Counted from the stretch's first letter, positions 38,311-46,941 are shown. The stretch: DNA of 64,000 bases from Leifsonia aquatica H1aii (GCF_000633535.1 NZ_AYMR01000009.1:62001-126000), one strand, 5' to 3'. Translations and numbers: made by a program. The notes: generated from the letters alone by a model not told the origin.

Positions 38311-39129
38311 GTGCTCATCCTCCTTCCGCCCTCCGAGACGAAGAGGGACGGAGGCGCCGGTGCGCCGTTGCTGCTGGAGTCCCTGCGCTTCCCCTCCCTG
38401 CTGCCCGTGCGGCGCGAGGTCGTCGACGCCGTGCTCGCCCTCTCCGCCGATCGGGAGACGGCGGTCCGTGCGCTGAAGCTCGGACCGAAGCAGGCCGGCG
38501 AAGTCGACCGCAACCGCGCGATCCTCGCCTCGCCGACGATGCCGGCGCTCCAGCGCTACACCGGGGTGCTCTACGACGCCCTGTCCCCGGAGACCCTCTC
38601 TCCCGCCGCCCAGCAGTTCGCCGCCTCGCGGGTCGCGGTGAAGTCCGCCCTGCTCGGGCTCGTCGGCGCCGACGATCTGATCCCCGCCTACCGGCTGTCG
38701 TTCGATTCGCGGCTCTCGCTGGAACGCGGTGTCCCGTCGCTCACGAAGCGCTGGGCACCCGCCGCGGGGGAGGCGTTGCGTGCGCACGGCGGTCTCCTGC
38801 TCGATCTGCGCTCCGAGGGCTATGCGGCACTCGGGCCGCTCCCACGACGGGACGGCGCACACTACGTCCGCGTGCTCGCGCGCGACGAGACCGGTGCGGT
38901 GCGTGCGCTCAACCACTTCAACAAGCAAGCCAAGGGGCTGCTGACGCGTGCGCTCATCGAGTCGGGCGTCGACTTCTCCGGGACGGCGGAGCTGCTGGAG
39001 TGGGCGGCGGCGGAGCGCTACGAGCTGACCGAGACCGACGACGGCTCGGGCGACCTGCAGCTCGTGGTGCCGGAGGTGGCCGGCCCGCCGGGCAAGCTCA
39101 TGGCGGTGCTCCGCAGCGCGGCCGCCTGA
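38311..39129 (+). CDS. yaaA: YaaA-family peroxide stress protein
   Basis: 272 aa, DUF328/YaaA family. LILLPPSETKRDGG is the N-terminal signature (PSETK). LQRYTGVLYDAL, LLDLRSEGYAALGP and NHFNKQAKGLLTRALIESG are the other conserved blocks. E. coli YaaA limits free iron during peroxide stress and the family has a DNA-binding fold. GTG start, no gap to the preceding kinase gene. Ends before a perfect GAACGGT-CA-ACCGTTC inverted repeat (39128-39143). Confidence 0.9.
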   Translation: MLILLPPSETKRDGGAGAPLLLESLRFPSLLPVRREVVDAVLALSADRETAVRALKLGPKQAGEVDRNRAILASPTMPALQRYTGVLYDALSPETLSPAAQQFAASRVAVKSALLGLVGADDLIPAYRLSFDSRLSLERGVPSLTKRWAPAAGEALRAHGGLLLDLRSEGYAALGPLPRRDGAHYVRVLARDETGAVRALNHFNKQAKGLLTRALIESGVDFSGTAELLEWAAAERYELTETDDGSGDLQLVVPEVAGPPGKLMAVLRSAAA

Positions 39130-39170
39130 ACGGTCAACCGTTCGCGCGTGAATTCCCGGCGTTTCCCTCT

Positions 39171-39198
39171 TTGCGTTCGCCCAAAAGTGAGATATGCT
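39171..39198 (+). promoter_or_regulatory. Promoter in the yaaA-tag gap
   Basis: TTGCGT (39171-39176) and TATGCT (39193-39198) with a 16-bp spacer, one of the best sigma-70 type matches in the window. GTGAG-ATATG-CTCAC (39187-39201) forms a palindrome over the -10, so a repressor could act here. It points into a gap with no credible gene. Confidence 0.5.
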
Positions 39199-39204
39199 CA
39201 CGAC

Positions 39205-39469
39205 AAGCGAGAAGAAGGATTTCGATCCGAGGAGCGGGACGCCGCGGGGGTGTCAGCGCGACTCGCAGAGTAGTCGGGCCGATGATGCTCTCGACGTGTC
39301 TCATCCCACGTCGATGTCGGGGTCGTGTGTGATGGACGGTGAAGATCCGCGTGCGGTCGGGCACGAGCGGAGCACCGCATCACCAGCGAGAACGATCCCG
39401 TCGACGGAGTCGGCCCGACTCCTCGCCTCCGACGAGACGCCGCGCGGCGGCGGTGTCGGTCACACCGCC
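39205..39469 (+). ncRNA. Candidate small RNA in 330-nt gap
   Basis: The gap 39130-39459 has no protein gene I can support. The longest plus-strand frame (39194-39490) starts on the -10 box and reads as unlike protein. Downstream of the promoter, three strong hairpins can be read: TCGACGTG-N8-CACGTCGA (39291-39314), GGAGTCG-GCC-CGACTCC (39406-39422) and GGCGGTGT-N5-ACACCGCC (39449-39469), the last spanning the tag stop. It resembles none of the SRP, RNase P, tmRNA or 6C RNAs that I know. An RNA gene is inferred, not shown. Confidence 0.3.
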
Positions 39470-40086
39470 CGGAAGCATCCGGCGAAGTGATCGTCGACCA
39501 TCCCGGTCGCCTGCATCAGCGCGTACATCGTGGTGGGTCCGACGAAGCGGAAGCCCCGGCGCCGCAGTTCCGTGCTCAGCGCCGTCGACTCCGCGGTGAC
39601 CGCGGGCACATCGGACCAGGCGCGCGGCCGGGCGTTCTCGGGCGCGTGTGGCGGCGCGAAGCTCCACATCAGCTCGTCGAGCGGCCGGTCGAGGGCGAGC
39701 GCGGCGCGGGCGTTCGAGATGGTCGCCTCGATCTTGCCGCGATGCCGGATGATGCGCTCGTCGCCGAGCAGCCGGAGCACATCGGCCTCGGTCATCGCCG
39801 CCACACGCTCCGGCACGAAGCCGTGGAACACCTCGCGGAAGGCGGGTCGGCGGCGCAGGATAGTGATCCAGGAGAGCCCGGCCTGAAAGCCTTCCAGGCA
39901 CATCTTCTCGTAGAGCGCCCGGGGGTCGCGCTGCTCGCGACCCCACTCCTCGTCGTGGTAGCGCCGGTACTCGGCGTCGGAGGCCGACCAGGAGCACCGG
40001 TCGAACCCGTCGTCGCCGCGGACGAGCGCAGCGCGGGCGGGGGGCGGGGGAGTGGCCGTCACGGCGTTCTGGTCGTCGACGCTCAT
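39460..40086 (-). CDS. tag: DNA-3-methyladenine glycosylase I
   Basis: 208 aa; removes 3-methyladenine from alkylated DNA. After a 30-residue tail, RCSWSASDAEYRRYHDEEWG carries the first zinc-ligand Cys and the YHDEEWG motif. KMCLEGFQAGLSWITILRRRPAFREVF is the substrate-binding block (EGFQAGLSW). GFRFVGPTTMYALMQATGMVDDHFAGC completes the zinc site (His and Cys). Its ATG overlaps the ogt stop (ATGA), so the two repair genes form one operon. Confidence 0.95.
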   Translation of the reverse strand: MSVDDQNAVTATPPPPARAALVRGDDGFDRCSWSASDAEYRRYHDEEWGREQRDPRALYEKMCLEGFQAGLSWITILRRRPAFREVFHGFVPERVAAMTEADVLRLLGDERIIRHRGKIEATISNARAALALDRPLDELMWSFAPPHAPENARPRAWSDVPAVTAESTALSTELRRRGFRFVGPTTMYALMQATGMVDDHFAGCFRAV

Positions 40087-40577
40087 GCGGCCAGCGTGAT
40101 CCCCTCGTGCTCGAGCAGCCAGAGCTTGGTGGGCACGCCCTCGCCGCCGCTGTAGCCGGTCACCTTGCCGCTCGTGGAGAGCACGCGGTGGCAGCCGACG
40201 ATGATCGGGATGGGGTTCGCTCCGACCGCGCCGCCGATCGCCCGGCCGTAGCCGCTGTAGCCGAGGGAGAGCCCCAGCTCGCCGTAGGAGGTGAGGGTGC
40301 CGTACTCCAGGTGCTGCAGCCGCTCCCACACCGCCTGACGGAACGGGGTGCCGTCGAGGCGGACCGGCAGGTCGAAGTCGCGCCGCGTGCCGGCGAAGTA
40401 CTCGTCGAGCTGGCGGGCGGCCTCGTCGAGCACGGCGGTGCTGCGCTCGGGGTGCTCGTCGAGGGGGAGGGCGCCGCCACGCTCGATCGCGAGCGAGGTC
40501 ACCGCCTCACCGTCACTCGTGAGCTCGATCCGGCCGATCGGGCTCGGTGTGCGAAGGAGGTACGCGAAGCTGGTCAT
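40083..40577 (-). CDS. ogt: Methylated-DNA--protein-cysteine methyltransferase
   Basis: 164 aa; takes the methyl group from O6-methylguanine onto its own cysteine. The recognition helix (TLTSYGELGLSLGYSGYGRAIGGAVGANP, in part SYGELGLSLGYSGYGRAIGGA) and NPIPIIVGCHRVLSTSGKVTGYSGG are clear, with Cys129 as acceptor. The active site reads VGCHRV where nearly all family members have PCHRV; the Cys-His-Arg core is intact. The ATG is 6 nt after a -10 box on the minus strand. First gene of the ogt-tag operon. Confidence 0.94.
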   Translation of the reverse strand: MTSFAYLLRTPSPIGRIELTSDGEAVTSLAIERGGALPLDEHPERSTAVLDEAARQLDEYFAGTRRDFDLPVRLDGTPFRQAVWERLQHLEYGTLTSYGELGLSLGYSGYGRAIGGAVGANPIPIIVGCHRVLSTSGKVTGYSGGEGVPTKLWLLEHEGITLAA

Positions 40578-40583
40578 GACTCG

Positions 40584-40589
40584 ACTCTA
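40584..40589 (-). promoter_or_regulatory. -10 box of ogt-tag (leaderless)
   Basis: TAGAGT on the minus strand, 6 nt before the ogt ATG. About 35 bp further upstream the bulged inverted repeat GACATC...GATGTC (40623-40648) could bind a regulator. Confidence 0.5.
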
Positions 40590-40705
40590 GGAGCAGCCAC
40601 CGACAGAATCTCGCGGAAATCGGACATCGGGGATAACCTCCGGATGTCACCGATTGTGGAGGATCCCGTGCCCGGCGGCCCCGGGATGGTGACCGCGCTC
40701 CCGCC

Positions 40706-40711
40706 TAGACT
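40706..40711 (+). promoter_or_regulatory. -10 box of aldo/keto reductase gene (leaderless)
   Basis: TAGACT, 6 nt before the ATG. The spacing leaves no room for an SD site. Confidence 0.55.
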
Positions 40712-40717
40712 CGGGGT

Positions 40718-41689
40718 ATGGCGAACATCGAATACCGCACCCTCGGCCGCTCCGGACTCGTCGTCTCCACCATCGGGCTCGGCTGCAACAACTTCGGCCG
40801 CCAGGGCACGGCCTCCGCATCGCAAGAGGGGACCGACGCCGTGATCGGCGCGGCGATCGACGCGGGCGTCACGCTCTTCGACACCGCCGACATCTACGGC
40901 GCCGAACGCGGGCTCTCCGAGTCCCTGATGGGCAAGGCGCTCGCGGGAAAGCGCGACCGCATCGTCCTGGCGACGAAGTTCGGGATGGACATGGCCGGCG
41001 CGAACGGACCGGACTGGGGCGTGCGCGGTTCGCGGCGCTACATCCGGTTGGCGGTGGAGGCGTCCCTCCGCCGGCTGCGCACGGACTGGATCGACCTCTA
41101 CCAGTTGCACCGGCCCGACCCCGCGACGCCCATCGAGGAGACGCTGGCCACGCTCGACGACCTGATCGCCGAGGGCAAGATCCGCTACATCGGCCACTCG
41201 AACCTGGACGGCTGGCAGATCGCCGAGGCCGAGTTCACCGCCCGACTGCACGGTCACCCGAAGTTCATCTCGGCACAGAACGAGTACAGCCTGCTCGTCC
41301 GCGACGCCGAGCGCGAGGTGCTCCCCGCCGTCAACGCCTACGGCCTCGGCTTCCTGCCGTTCTTCCCGCTCTACAACGGACTGTTCACCGGCAAGTTCTC
41401 CCGGGACGGCGGCCCGGCGGACAGTCGGATCATGTCCACCCGCAAGCACCTGCTGGACGACGCGCCCTGGGAGCGGATCGAGGAGTACCAGGCGTTCTGT
41501 GCGGAGCGCGGCGTGACCATGCTGGCCGCGACCTTCGCGTGGCTGCTCGCCCAGCCGGGGTTGACCAGTGTGATCGCCGGTGCGACGAAGCCCGAGCAGA
41601 TCGTCGCGAACGCGGAGGCGGCGACCGCCTGGACGCCGACCGCCGACGACCTCGCCCGGATCTCGGAGATCTTCGCGCCGACGGCGTGA
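40718..41689 (+). CDS. Aldo/keto reductase
   Basis: 323 aa, TIM-barrel NADPH-dependent oxidoreductase (YajO/IolS-like branch). The tetrad residues are seen in FDTADIYGAERGLSE (Asp, Tyr), VLATKFGMD (Lys) and DLYQLHRPDP (His). IGHSNLDGWQI and SVIAGATKPEQIVAN are the C-terminal NADPH-phosphate site. It probably reduces aldehydes or sugars; substrate not predictable. Single gene between the ogt operon and the TetR-ABC group. Confidence 0.92.
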   Translation: MANIEYRTLGRSGLVVSTIGLGCNNFGRQGTASASQEGTDAVIGAAIDAGVTLFDTADIYGAERGLSESLMGKALAGKRDRIVLATKFGMDMAGANGPDWGVRGSRRYIRLAVEASLRRLRTDWIDLYQLHRPDPATPIEETLATLDDLIAEGKIRYIGHSNLDGWQIAEAEFTARLHGHPKFISAQNEYSLLVRDAEREVLPAVNAYGLGFLPFFPLYNGLFTGKFSRDGGPADSRIMSTRKHLLDDAPWERIEEYQAFCAERGVTMLAATFAWLLAQPGLTSVIAGATKPEQIVANAEAATAWTPTADDLARISEIFAPTA

Positions 41690-41728
41690 CCCGGCCCTCG
41701 TTCGCTCTCGGCGAACGGTCCACTGCTT

Positions 41729-41744
41729 GTGAGTGAGCACTCAC
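41729..41744. promoter_or_regulatory. Operator of TetR-ABC exporter operon
   Basis: GTGAGTG-AG-CACTCAC, a perfect 7+7 bp palindrome just upstream of TAGTGT (41751-41756), the -10 box placed 7 nt before the GTG of the TetR gene. Palindromes with TGAGTGA half-sites are common for TetR-type repressors. Autoregulation is likely. Confidence 0.65.
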
Positions 41745-41763
41745 TCCGCGTAGTGTCGCCTGC

Positions 41764-42435
41764 GTGATACCGGAGAAGGAAGCCGCCCCCGACGACGGGG
41801 TCGATGCCGACACGGCCCCGCGCCAGCGCGCTCAGCCGCTCGCGCCGGACGAGCGCAAGGCGATGATCATCGACGCCGTCATCCCGCTCCTCGTCGAGCA
41901 CGGCCGCGGCGTCACCTCCCGCCAGATCGCCGAGGCGGCGGGGATCGCCGAGGGGACGATCTTCCGGGCCTTCGGCGACAAGGAGACGCTGGTCACCGCG
42001 GCGATCGAGAAATACCTCGATCCGGAACCGCTCCGCGACGCCCTCCGTGCCATCGACCCGGGACTGCCCCTGGAGCACAAGGTCCGCGCCGTCATCCTGC
42101 TCATGCGGGAGCGCTTCCAGAGTGTCATGCGGATCATGGCCGTGATCGGGCCCGAACGACCGCACATCCCGCAGGAGCGGCACGAGTTCGCCCGCATCAT
42201 CGCTCGCATCATCGAGCCGGAGGCGGCCGCGCTGAACCTCCCGCCGGAGCGCGTCGCGTACGTGCTGCGGCTCCTCAGCTTCGCGTCCGCCTTCCCCGCG
42301 CTGAACGAGGGGTTGGAATTCAGCGTGGACGAACTCGCCCGCATCGCCCTCCTGGGCGTCGCCGGGCGCCCCTTCGTCGTCTTCACGCCCTCGGGCGTAT
42401 CCACCGTCCCCGCCGCCGGCGCTGCACTCGACTAG
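41764..42435 (+). CDS. TetR-family transcriptional regulator
   Basis: 223 aa. A disordered acidic N-terminus (about 1-25) leads into the HTH (MIIDAVIPLLVEHGRGVTSRQIAEAAGIAEGTIFRAFGDKETLV, in pieces: SRQIAEAAGIAEGTIFRAFGDK). The C-terminal ligand domain is short and divergent. GTG start 7 nt after a -10 box, so the mRNA may be leaderless. The two ABC exporter genes follow after 10 nt, so the repressor lies in the operon it likely controls. Confidence 0.92.
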   Translation: MIPEKEAAPDDGVDADTAPRQRAQPLAPDERKAMIIDAVIPLLVEHGRGVTSRQIAEAAGIAEGTIFRAFGDKETLVTAAIEKYLDPEPLRDALRAIDPGLPLEHKVRAVILLMRERFQSVMRIMAVIGPERPHIPQERHEFARIIARIIEPEAAALNLPPERVAYVLRLLSFASAFPALNEGLEFSVDELARIALLGVAGRPFVVFTPSGVSTVPAAGAALD

Positions 42436-42445
42436 GAGGTCGCAC

Positions 42446-44179
42446 ATGCTCCTGAAACTCCTCGGCCGGTACCTCCGACCGCACTGGCGGCTCCTGGTGG
42501 GCGTCGTCTTCTTCCAGCTGGCGCAGTCGTTGCTGTCGCTGTGGCTGCCGACGCTCAACGCCGACATCACCGACAACGGCATCGCGAAGGGCGACACCGG
42601 CTACATCCTCGCCGTCGGAGCGGAGATGCTCGGGGTCACGCTCGTGCAGGTCGCCTGCTCGATCGCCGCGGTCTACTTCGGGGCGAAGGTCGCGATGCGG
42701 GTCGGCCGGGACCTGCGGACCGCGATCTTCCACAAGGTCGGCGAGTTCTCGGAGCGCGAGGTCTCGCGGTTCGGCGCGCCGTCGCTCATCACCCGCAACA
42801 CCAACGACGTGCAGCAGGTGCAGATGCTGGTGCTGATGACGTGCACCCTGCTCGTCTCGGCGCCCATCCTCGCGATCGGCGGGATCATCCTCGCGATGCA
42901 GCAAGACCTCGAGCTCTCCTGGCTGATCGCGGTCAGCGTGCCCATCCTGCTGATCGCCGTCAGCCTGATCATCACGCGGATGGTCCCGCTCTTCCGCCGC
43001 ATGCAGGAGCGGATCGACCGGGTCAACCGCGTGCTGCGGGAGCAACTGACCGGCATCCGCGTCATCCGCGCCTTCGTGCGGGAGGACGTCGAGACCGAGC
43101 GGTTCGCGGTCGCCAACGACCAGGTGACGGAGACGGCGCTGAAGGCCGGACGCCTGTTCGCGCTGATGTTCCCGATCGTGATGCTGGTGCTCAACGTGTC
43201 GAGTGTCGCGGTCATCTGGTTCGGCTCCTTCCGGGTGGACGACGGCTCGATGCAGATCGGGACGCTCACGGCGTTCCTGCAGTACCTCATGCAGATCCTG
43301 ATGGGCGTGATGATGTCGACGATGATGGCGGTCCTGGTCCCGCGCGCGGCGGTCTGCGCCGACCGCATCGGCGAGGTGCTCGGTACGGAGGCTTCCGTGC
43401 GCGCCGCGGAGAACCCAGTCACCGAGCTGGCCGCCCACGGCACGGTCGAGTTCGTGGACGTCGGCTTCGCATACCCCGGAGCCGAGGAACCGGTGCTCAG
43501 AGACGTGACGTTCCTCGCCCGCTCGGGCGAGACGACCGCGATCATCGGAAGCACCGGGTCGGGCAAGACCACCCTGGTGAACCTCGTCCCTCGACTCTTC
43601 GACGCGACCAGCGGACTCGTCCTGGTGGACGGCGTCGATGCGGCGGAGCTCGACCCCGAACTGCTCTGGTCGCGCATCGGGCTCGTCCCGCAGAGACCGT
43701 ACCTGTTCTCGGGGACCGTCGCGACCAACCTGCGCTACGGCAAGCCGGATGCGACCGACGAGGAGCTCTGGGCCGCCCTCGAGATCGCGCAGGCGAAGGA
43801 TTTCGTGCAGTCGATGCCGGAGGGGCTCGACGCGCCGATCGCCCAGGGCGGCACCAACGTGTCCGGCGGTCAGCGGCAGCGTCTCGCGATCGCTCGGGCG
43901 CTGGTCAAGCGCCCCGAGATCTACGTCTTCGACGACTCGTTCTCCGCCCTCGACACGGCCACCGACGCCCGGTTGCGCGGGGCGCTGGGCCGATCGGTGG
44001 CCGACGCCACGATGATCGTGGTCGCTCAGCGCGTCTCGACGATCGTCGACGCCGACCAGATCATCGTGCTCGAGGACGGTCGCGTCGTCGGGCGCGGCAC
44101 GCACGAGGAGCTCCTCGAGAGCAACCCGACCTACGCCGAGATCGTCTCGTCGCAGCTGACCGCGGAGGAGGCGGCATGA
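42446..44179 (+). CDS. Heterodimeric ABC exporter, subunit 1 (degenerate ATPase site)
   Basis: 577 aa: six-helix exporter domain (about 1-310) fused to an ATPase. Walker A GSTGSGKTT, signature VSGGQRQRLAIARAL, and Walker B region YVFDDSFSALD. The residue that should be the catalytic Glu is Asp (DDS in place of DEA), a pattern typical of one half of heterodimers such as BmrCD or TM287/288. The H-loop lies in MIVVAQRVSTI, where His is replaced by Gln. AGGAGGTCGC precedes the ATG. It overlaps the next gene by 4 nt. Drug export is probable. Confidence 0.94.
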   Translation: MLLKLLGRYLRPHWRLLVGVVFFQLAQSLLSLWLPTLNADITDNGIAKGDTGYILAVGAEMLGVTLVQVACSIAAVYFGAKVAMRVGRDLRTAIFHKVGEFSEREVSRFGAPSLITRNTNDVQQVQMLVLMTCTLLVSAPILAIGGIILAMQQDLELSWLIAVSVPILLIAVSLIITRMVPLFRRMQERIDRVNRVLREQLTGIRVIRAFVREDVETERFAVANDQVTETALKAGRLFALMFPIVMLVLNVSSVAVIWFGSFRVDDGSMQIGTLTAFLQYLMQILMGVMMSTMMAVLVPRAAVCADRIGEVLGTEASVRAAENPVTELAAHGTVEFVDVGFAYPGAEEPVLRDVTFLARSGETTAIIGSTGSGKTTLVNLVPRLFDATSGLVLVDGVDAAELDPELLWSRIGLVPQRPYLFSGTVATNLRYGKPDATDEELWAALEIAQAKDFVQSMPEGLDAPIAQGGTNVSGGQRQRLAIARALVKRPEIYVFDDSFSALDTATDARLRGALGRSVADATMIVVAQRVSTIVDADQIIVLEDGRVVGRGTHEELLESNPTYAEIVSSQLTAEEAA

Positions 44180-46155
44180 GCCAGGAGACGGAAGACCGTC
44201 CGGTCCCCGCCCGCCCTCCGGTGCGACGCGGCCCCGGCGGCGGTGGCGGCCCGTTCGGCGGAGCAGGCATGCCGGCCGAGAAGTCCCTCAACTTCGGACC
44301 CTCGGCGCGCCGGCTCGCCGGTCAGCTGAAGCCCGAGCGCTGGGCGATCGTGTTCGTCACAGTGCTCGCGGTGGTGAGCGTCGTGCTCGCCGTCCTCGGG
44401 CCGAAGCTGCTCGGCAACGCGATCAATCTCGTGTTCGCCGGCGCGCTCTCGAAGCAGTTCCCCTCCGGGGCGACGCAGGCGCAGGTGATCGACGGACTCC
44501 GGGCGAAGGGGCAGGACCAGTTCGCCGACCTCCTCTCGGGCACGACGTTCACACCCGGAGCGGGGATCGACTTCACCGCGGTCGGGCACGTGCTGATGTG
44601 GGTGCTCGCGCTGTACATCGCCTCCTCGCTGTTCAGCTACCTGCAGGCGTACGTGCTCAACGGCGTCACCCAGCGCACGGTGTACCGGCTCCGCGAGGAG
44701 GTGGAGGCCAAGATCCACCGCCTCCCACTGACCTACTTCGACCGGATGCAGCGCGGCGAGCTGCTCAGCCGCGTGACGAACGACATCGACAACATCTCGC
44801 AGACGCTGCAGCAGTCGATGAGCCAGCTGCTCACCTCGCTGCTGACGGTGGTCGGCGTGATCGTGATGATGTTCGTCGTGTCGCCCCTGCTTGCGGTGAT
44901 CGCGCTCATCACCATCCCGCTGACGCTGCTGATCACCTCGCTGATCGCCAAGCGCTCGCAGAAGCTCTTCGTGGCGCAATGGCGCAACACCGGCGAGCTG
45001 AACGGCCAGATCGAGGAGGCCTTCACCGGCCACTCCCTGGTCAAGGTCTTCGGCCGCCACCGCGAGGTCGAGCAGCGGTTCGGAGCGAAGAACGAGGAGA
45101 TGTACGAGGCCAGCTTCGGCGCGCAGTTCATCTCCGGCATCATCATGCCGGCGATGATGTTCGTCGGGAACCTGATGTACGTGGCGATCGCCGTCGTCGG
45201 CGGTCTGCAGGTCGCCAGCGGAGCGATGCAGCTCGGCGACGTGACGGCGTTCATCCAGTACTCCCGCCAGTTCACCCAGCCCCTCACCCAGCTCGGATCG
45301 ATGGCGAACCTGCTGCAGTCCGGTGTCGCCAGCGCCGAGCGCGTCTTCGAGCTGCTGGACGCCGACGAGCAGTCGGACGACCCCGAGCGGCCGCAGAGCC
45401 CCGACGGGACGAAGGGCCGCCTGGCGTTCGAGGACGTCTCGTTCCGGTACACCGCGGACAAGCCGCTCATCGACGACCTCTCCCTGGTCGCCGAACCCGG
45501 CCAGACGGTCGCGATCGTTGGACCGACCGGTGCGGGCAAGACCACCCTGGTGAACCTGATGATGCGGTTCTACGAGTTGGACAGCGGCCGGATCACCCTG
45601 GACGGTGTCGACATCGCCGCCATGACCCGGCACGATCTGCGCGGCCGGATGGGCATGGTGCTGCAGGACACCTGGCTCTTCCAGGGAACCATCCGCGACA
45701 ACATCGCCTACGGGCGACCGGGCGCGACCGAGGAGGAGATCGTCGGCGCCGCCAAGGCGACCTACGTCGACCGCTTCGTGCGGTCGCTGCCCGACGGCTA
45801 CGACACGGTGCTGGACGACGAGGGCGGCAACATCTCGGCGGGGGAGAAGCAGCTGCTGACGATCGCGCGGGCCTTCCTCGCCCGGCCGAGCGTGCTCATC
45901 CTCGATGAGGCGACGTCGTCGGTGGACACCCGGACCGAGCTGCTGGTGCAGAAGGCGATGAGCGCGCTGCGGGCCGACCGTACGTCGTTCGTGATCGCCC
46001 ACCGGCTCTCGACCATCCGCGACGCCGACCTCATCCTGGTGATGGAGGCCGGCAGCATCGTGGAGCAGGGCACGCACGCCGAGCTGCTGTCGCGCGGGGG
46101 CGCGTACTACACGCTGTACAACGCGCAGTTCGCGGCCCCGGCGGAGGAGGCCTAG
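44176..46155 (+). CDS. Heterodimeric ABC exporter, subunit 2 (catalytic ATPase)
   Basis: 659 aa. A Gly/Pro-rich cytoplasmic start (about 1-50) precedes the exporter domain. An extracellular insert after helix 1 (about residues 88-135, GATQAQVIDGLRAKGQDQFADLL) is typical of this half. Walker A GPTGAGKTT, signature NISAGEKQLLTIARAF (altered from SGGQ), Walker B VLILDEATSSVD with catalytic Glu, and H-loop FVIAHRLSTI. Together with subunit 1 it leaves one complete and one degenerate ATP site. The stop TAG overlaps the stop of the convergent DUF1206 gene through a shared CTAG. Confidence 0.95.
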   Translation: MSQETEDRPVPARPPVRRGPGGGGGPFGGAGMPAEKSLNFGPSARRLAGQLKPERWAIVFVTVLAVVSVVLAVLGPKLLGNAINLVFAGALSKQFPSGATQAQVIDGLRAKGQDQFADLLSGTTFTPGAGIDFTAVGHVLMWVLALYIASSLFSYLQAYVLNGVTQRTVYRLREEVEAKIHRLPLTYFDRMQRGELLSRVTNDIDNISQTLQQSMSQLLTSLLTVVGVIVMMFVVSPLLAVIALITIPLTLLITSLIAKRSQKLFVAQWRNTGELNGQIEEAFTGHSLVKVFGRHREVEQRFGAKNEEMYEASFGAQFISGIIMPAMMFVGNLMYVAIAVVGGLQVASGAMQLGDVTAFIQYSRQFTQPLTQLGSMANLLQSGVASAERVFELLDADEQSDDPERPQSPDGTKGRLAFEDVSFRYTADKPLIDDLSLVAEPGQTVAIVGPTGAGKTTLVNLMMRFYELDSGRITLDGVDIAAMTRHDLRGRMGMVLQDTWLFQGTIRDNIAYGRPGATEEEIVGAAKATYVDRFVRSLPDGYDTVLDDEGGNISAGEKQLLTIARAFLARPSVLILDEATSSVDTRTELLVQKAMSALRADRTSFVIAHRLSTIRDADLILVMEAGSIVEQGTHAELLSRGGAYYTLYNAQFAAPAEEA

Positions 46156-46934
46156 AGGCGGGCGGCGACCGAGCGCACCAGCCAGAAGACGCCGTACGCG
46201 ATCAGCCCGAGGGCGATCAGCACCAGGAGCACGGGTCCGAACGGGAGGCCGATGAGCGCCTTCAAGCTGCCGTCGAGGCCTCCCGCCTTCTCCGGGTCAT
46301 AGGTGACGGCGCCGGCGACCACCAGACCGCCGACCAGCATGAGGGCGATCCCCTTCGCGATGTATCCGATGCGGCCCAGAGCCGTGGTCACGCGCGCCAG
46401 CGCGTTCGGGGGCAGGCGCAGATCGCGCTCGAACGCGCGGGTCACCCCGCTGCGCAGGAAGACGATCCCGCCGATCAGCACGCCCAGCCCGATCAGGGCG
46501 AGGACGAACACTCCGCCGGGCAGGCCGAGCAGGCGTGCGCTCATCGTCTTCTCGGAGGACGACGCATCGTGACCGCCGCCCAGTGCGATGGAGGCGGCCA
46601 CGACCGCCAGGGCGGCGTACACGATGCACTTGCCCACCTCGGTCAGGCGTTTGCCCGCACCGTGCGCGGTCACGGCCACGAGGATCTGCCAGAGGGCGAG
46701 CACGGCGAGGCCGACGACGGCGGCCCACACGACGAACAGCCCGCCCGGCACGGCCACGATCGCCTGCAGCGCCCCGGACTGGTCGGCGTCGCCCCTCCCG
46801 CCGAAGGTGAGGGCGATGGCGATGGCGCCGATCAGGATGTGGAGCAGCCCGATCGTGGCCAGCCCGACGCGCGCGAGGGCTCTCACGGCGGGGTTGCGCT
46901 CGGCGCGGGAGGCGGTCCTGGTCGGTGCGGTCAT
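46152..46934 (-). CDS. DUF1206 membrane protein
   Basis: 260 aa with six predicted helices arranged as three similar two-helix units (ARVGLATIGLLHILIGAIAIAL, GKCIVYAALAVVAASIAL, GRIGYIAKGIALMLVGGLVVAGA begin units). Each starts with a Gly/Arg-rich RxGxxxxG pattern, as in DUF1206 proteins. Function unknown. The ATG is 7 nt after TACCGT on the minus strand (a possible leaderless start), divergent from nusA. The stop codon shares bases with that of the ABC exporter gene. Confidence 0.88.
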   Translation of the reverse strand: MTAPTRTASRAERNPAVRALARVGLATIGLLHILIGAIAIALTFGGRGDADQSGALQAIVAVPGGLFVVWAAVVGLAVLALWQILVAVTAHGAGKRLTEVGKCIVYAALAVVAASIALGGGHDASSSEKTMSARLLGLPGGVFVLALIGLGVLIGGIVFLRSGVTRAFERDLRLPPNALARVTTALGRIGYIAKGIALMLVGGLVVAGAVTYDPEKAGGLDGSLKALIGLPFGPVLLVLIALGLIAYGVFWLVRSVAARL

Positions 46935-46941
46935 GCTCGGC

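Noticed and set aside
39194-39490. 98-codon frame behind yaaA.
   Set aside because: Its ATG lies within the -10 box, has no SD, and the product is Ser/Arg/Asp-rich with no recognisable pattern. It also runs across the tag stop in antisense.
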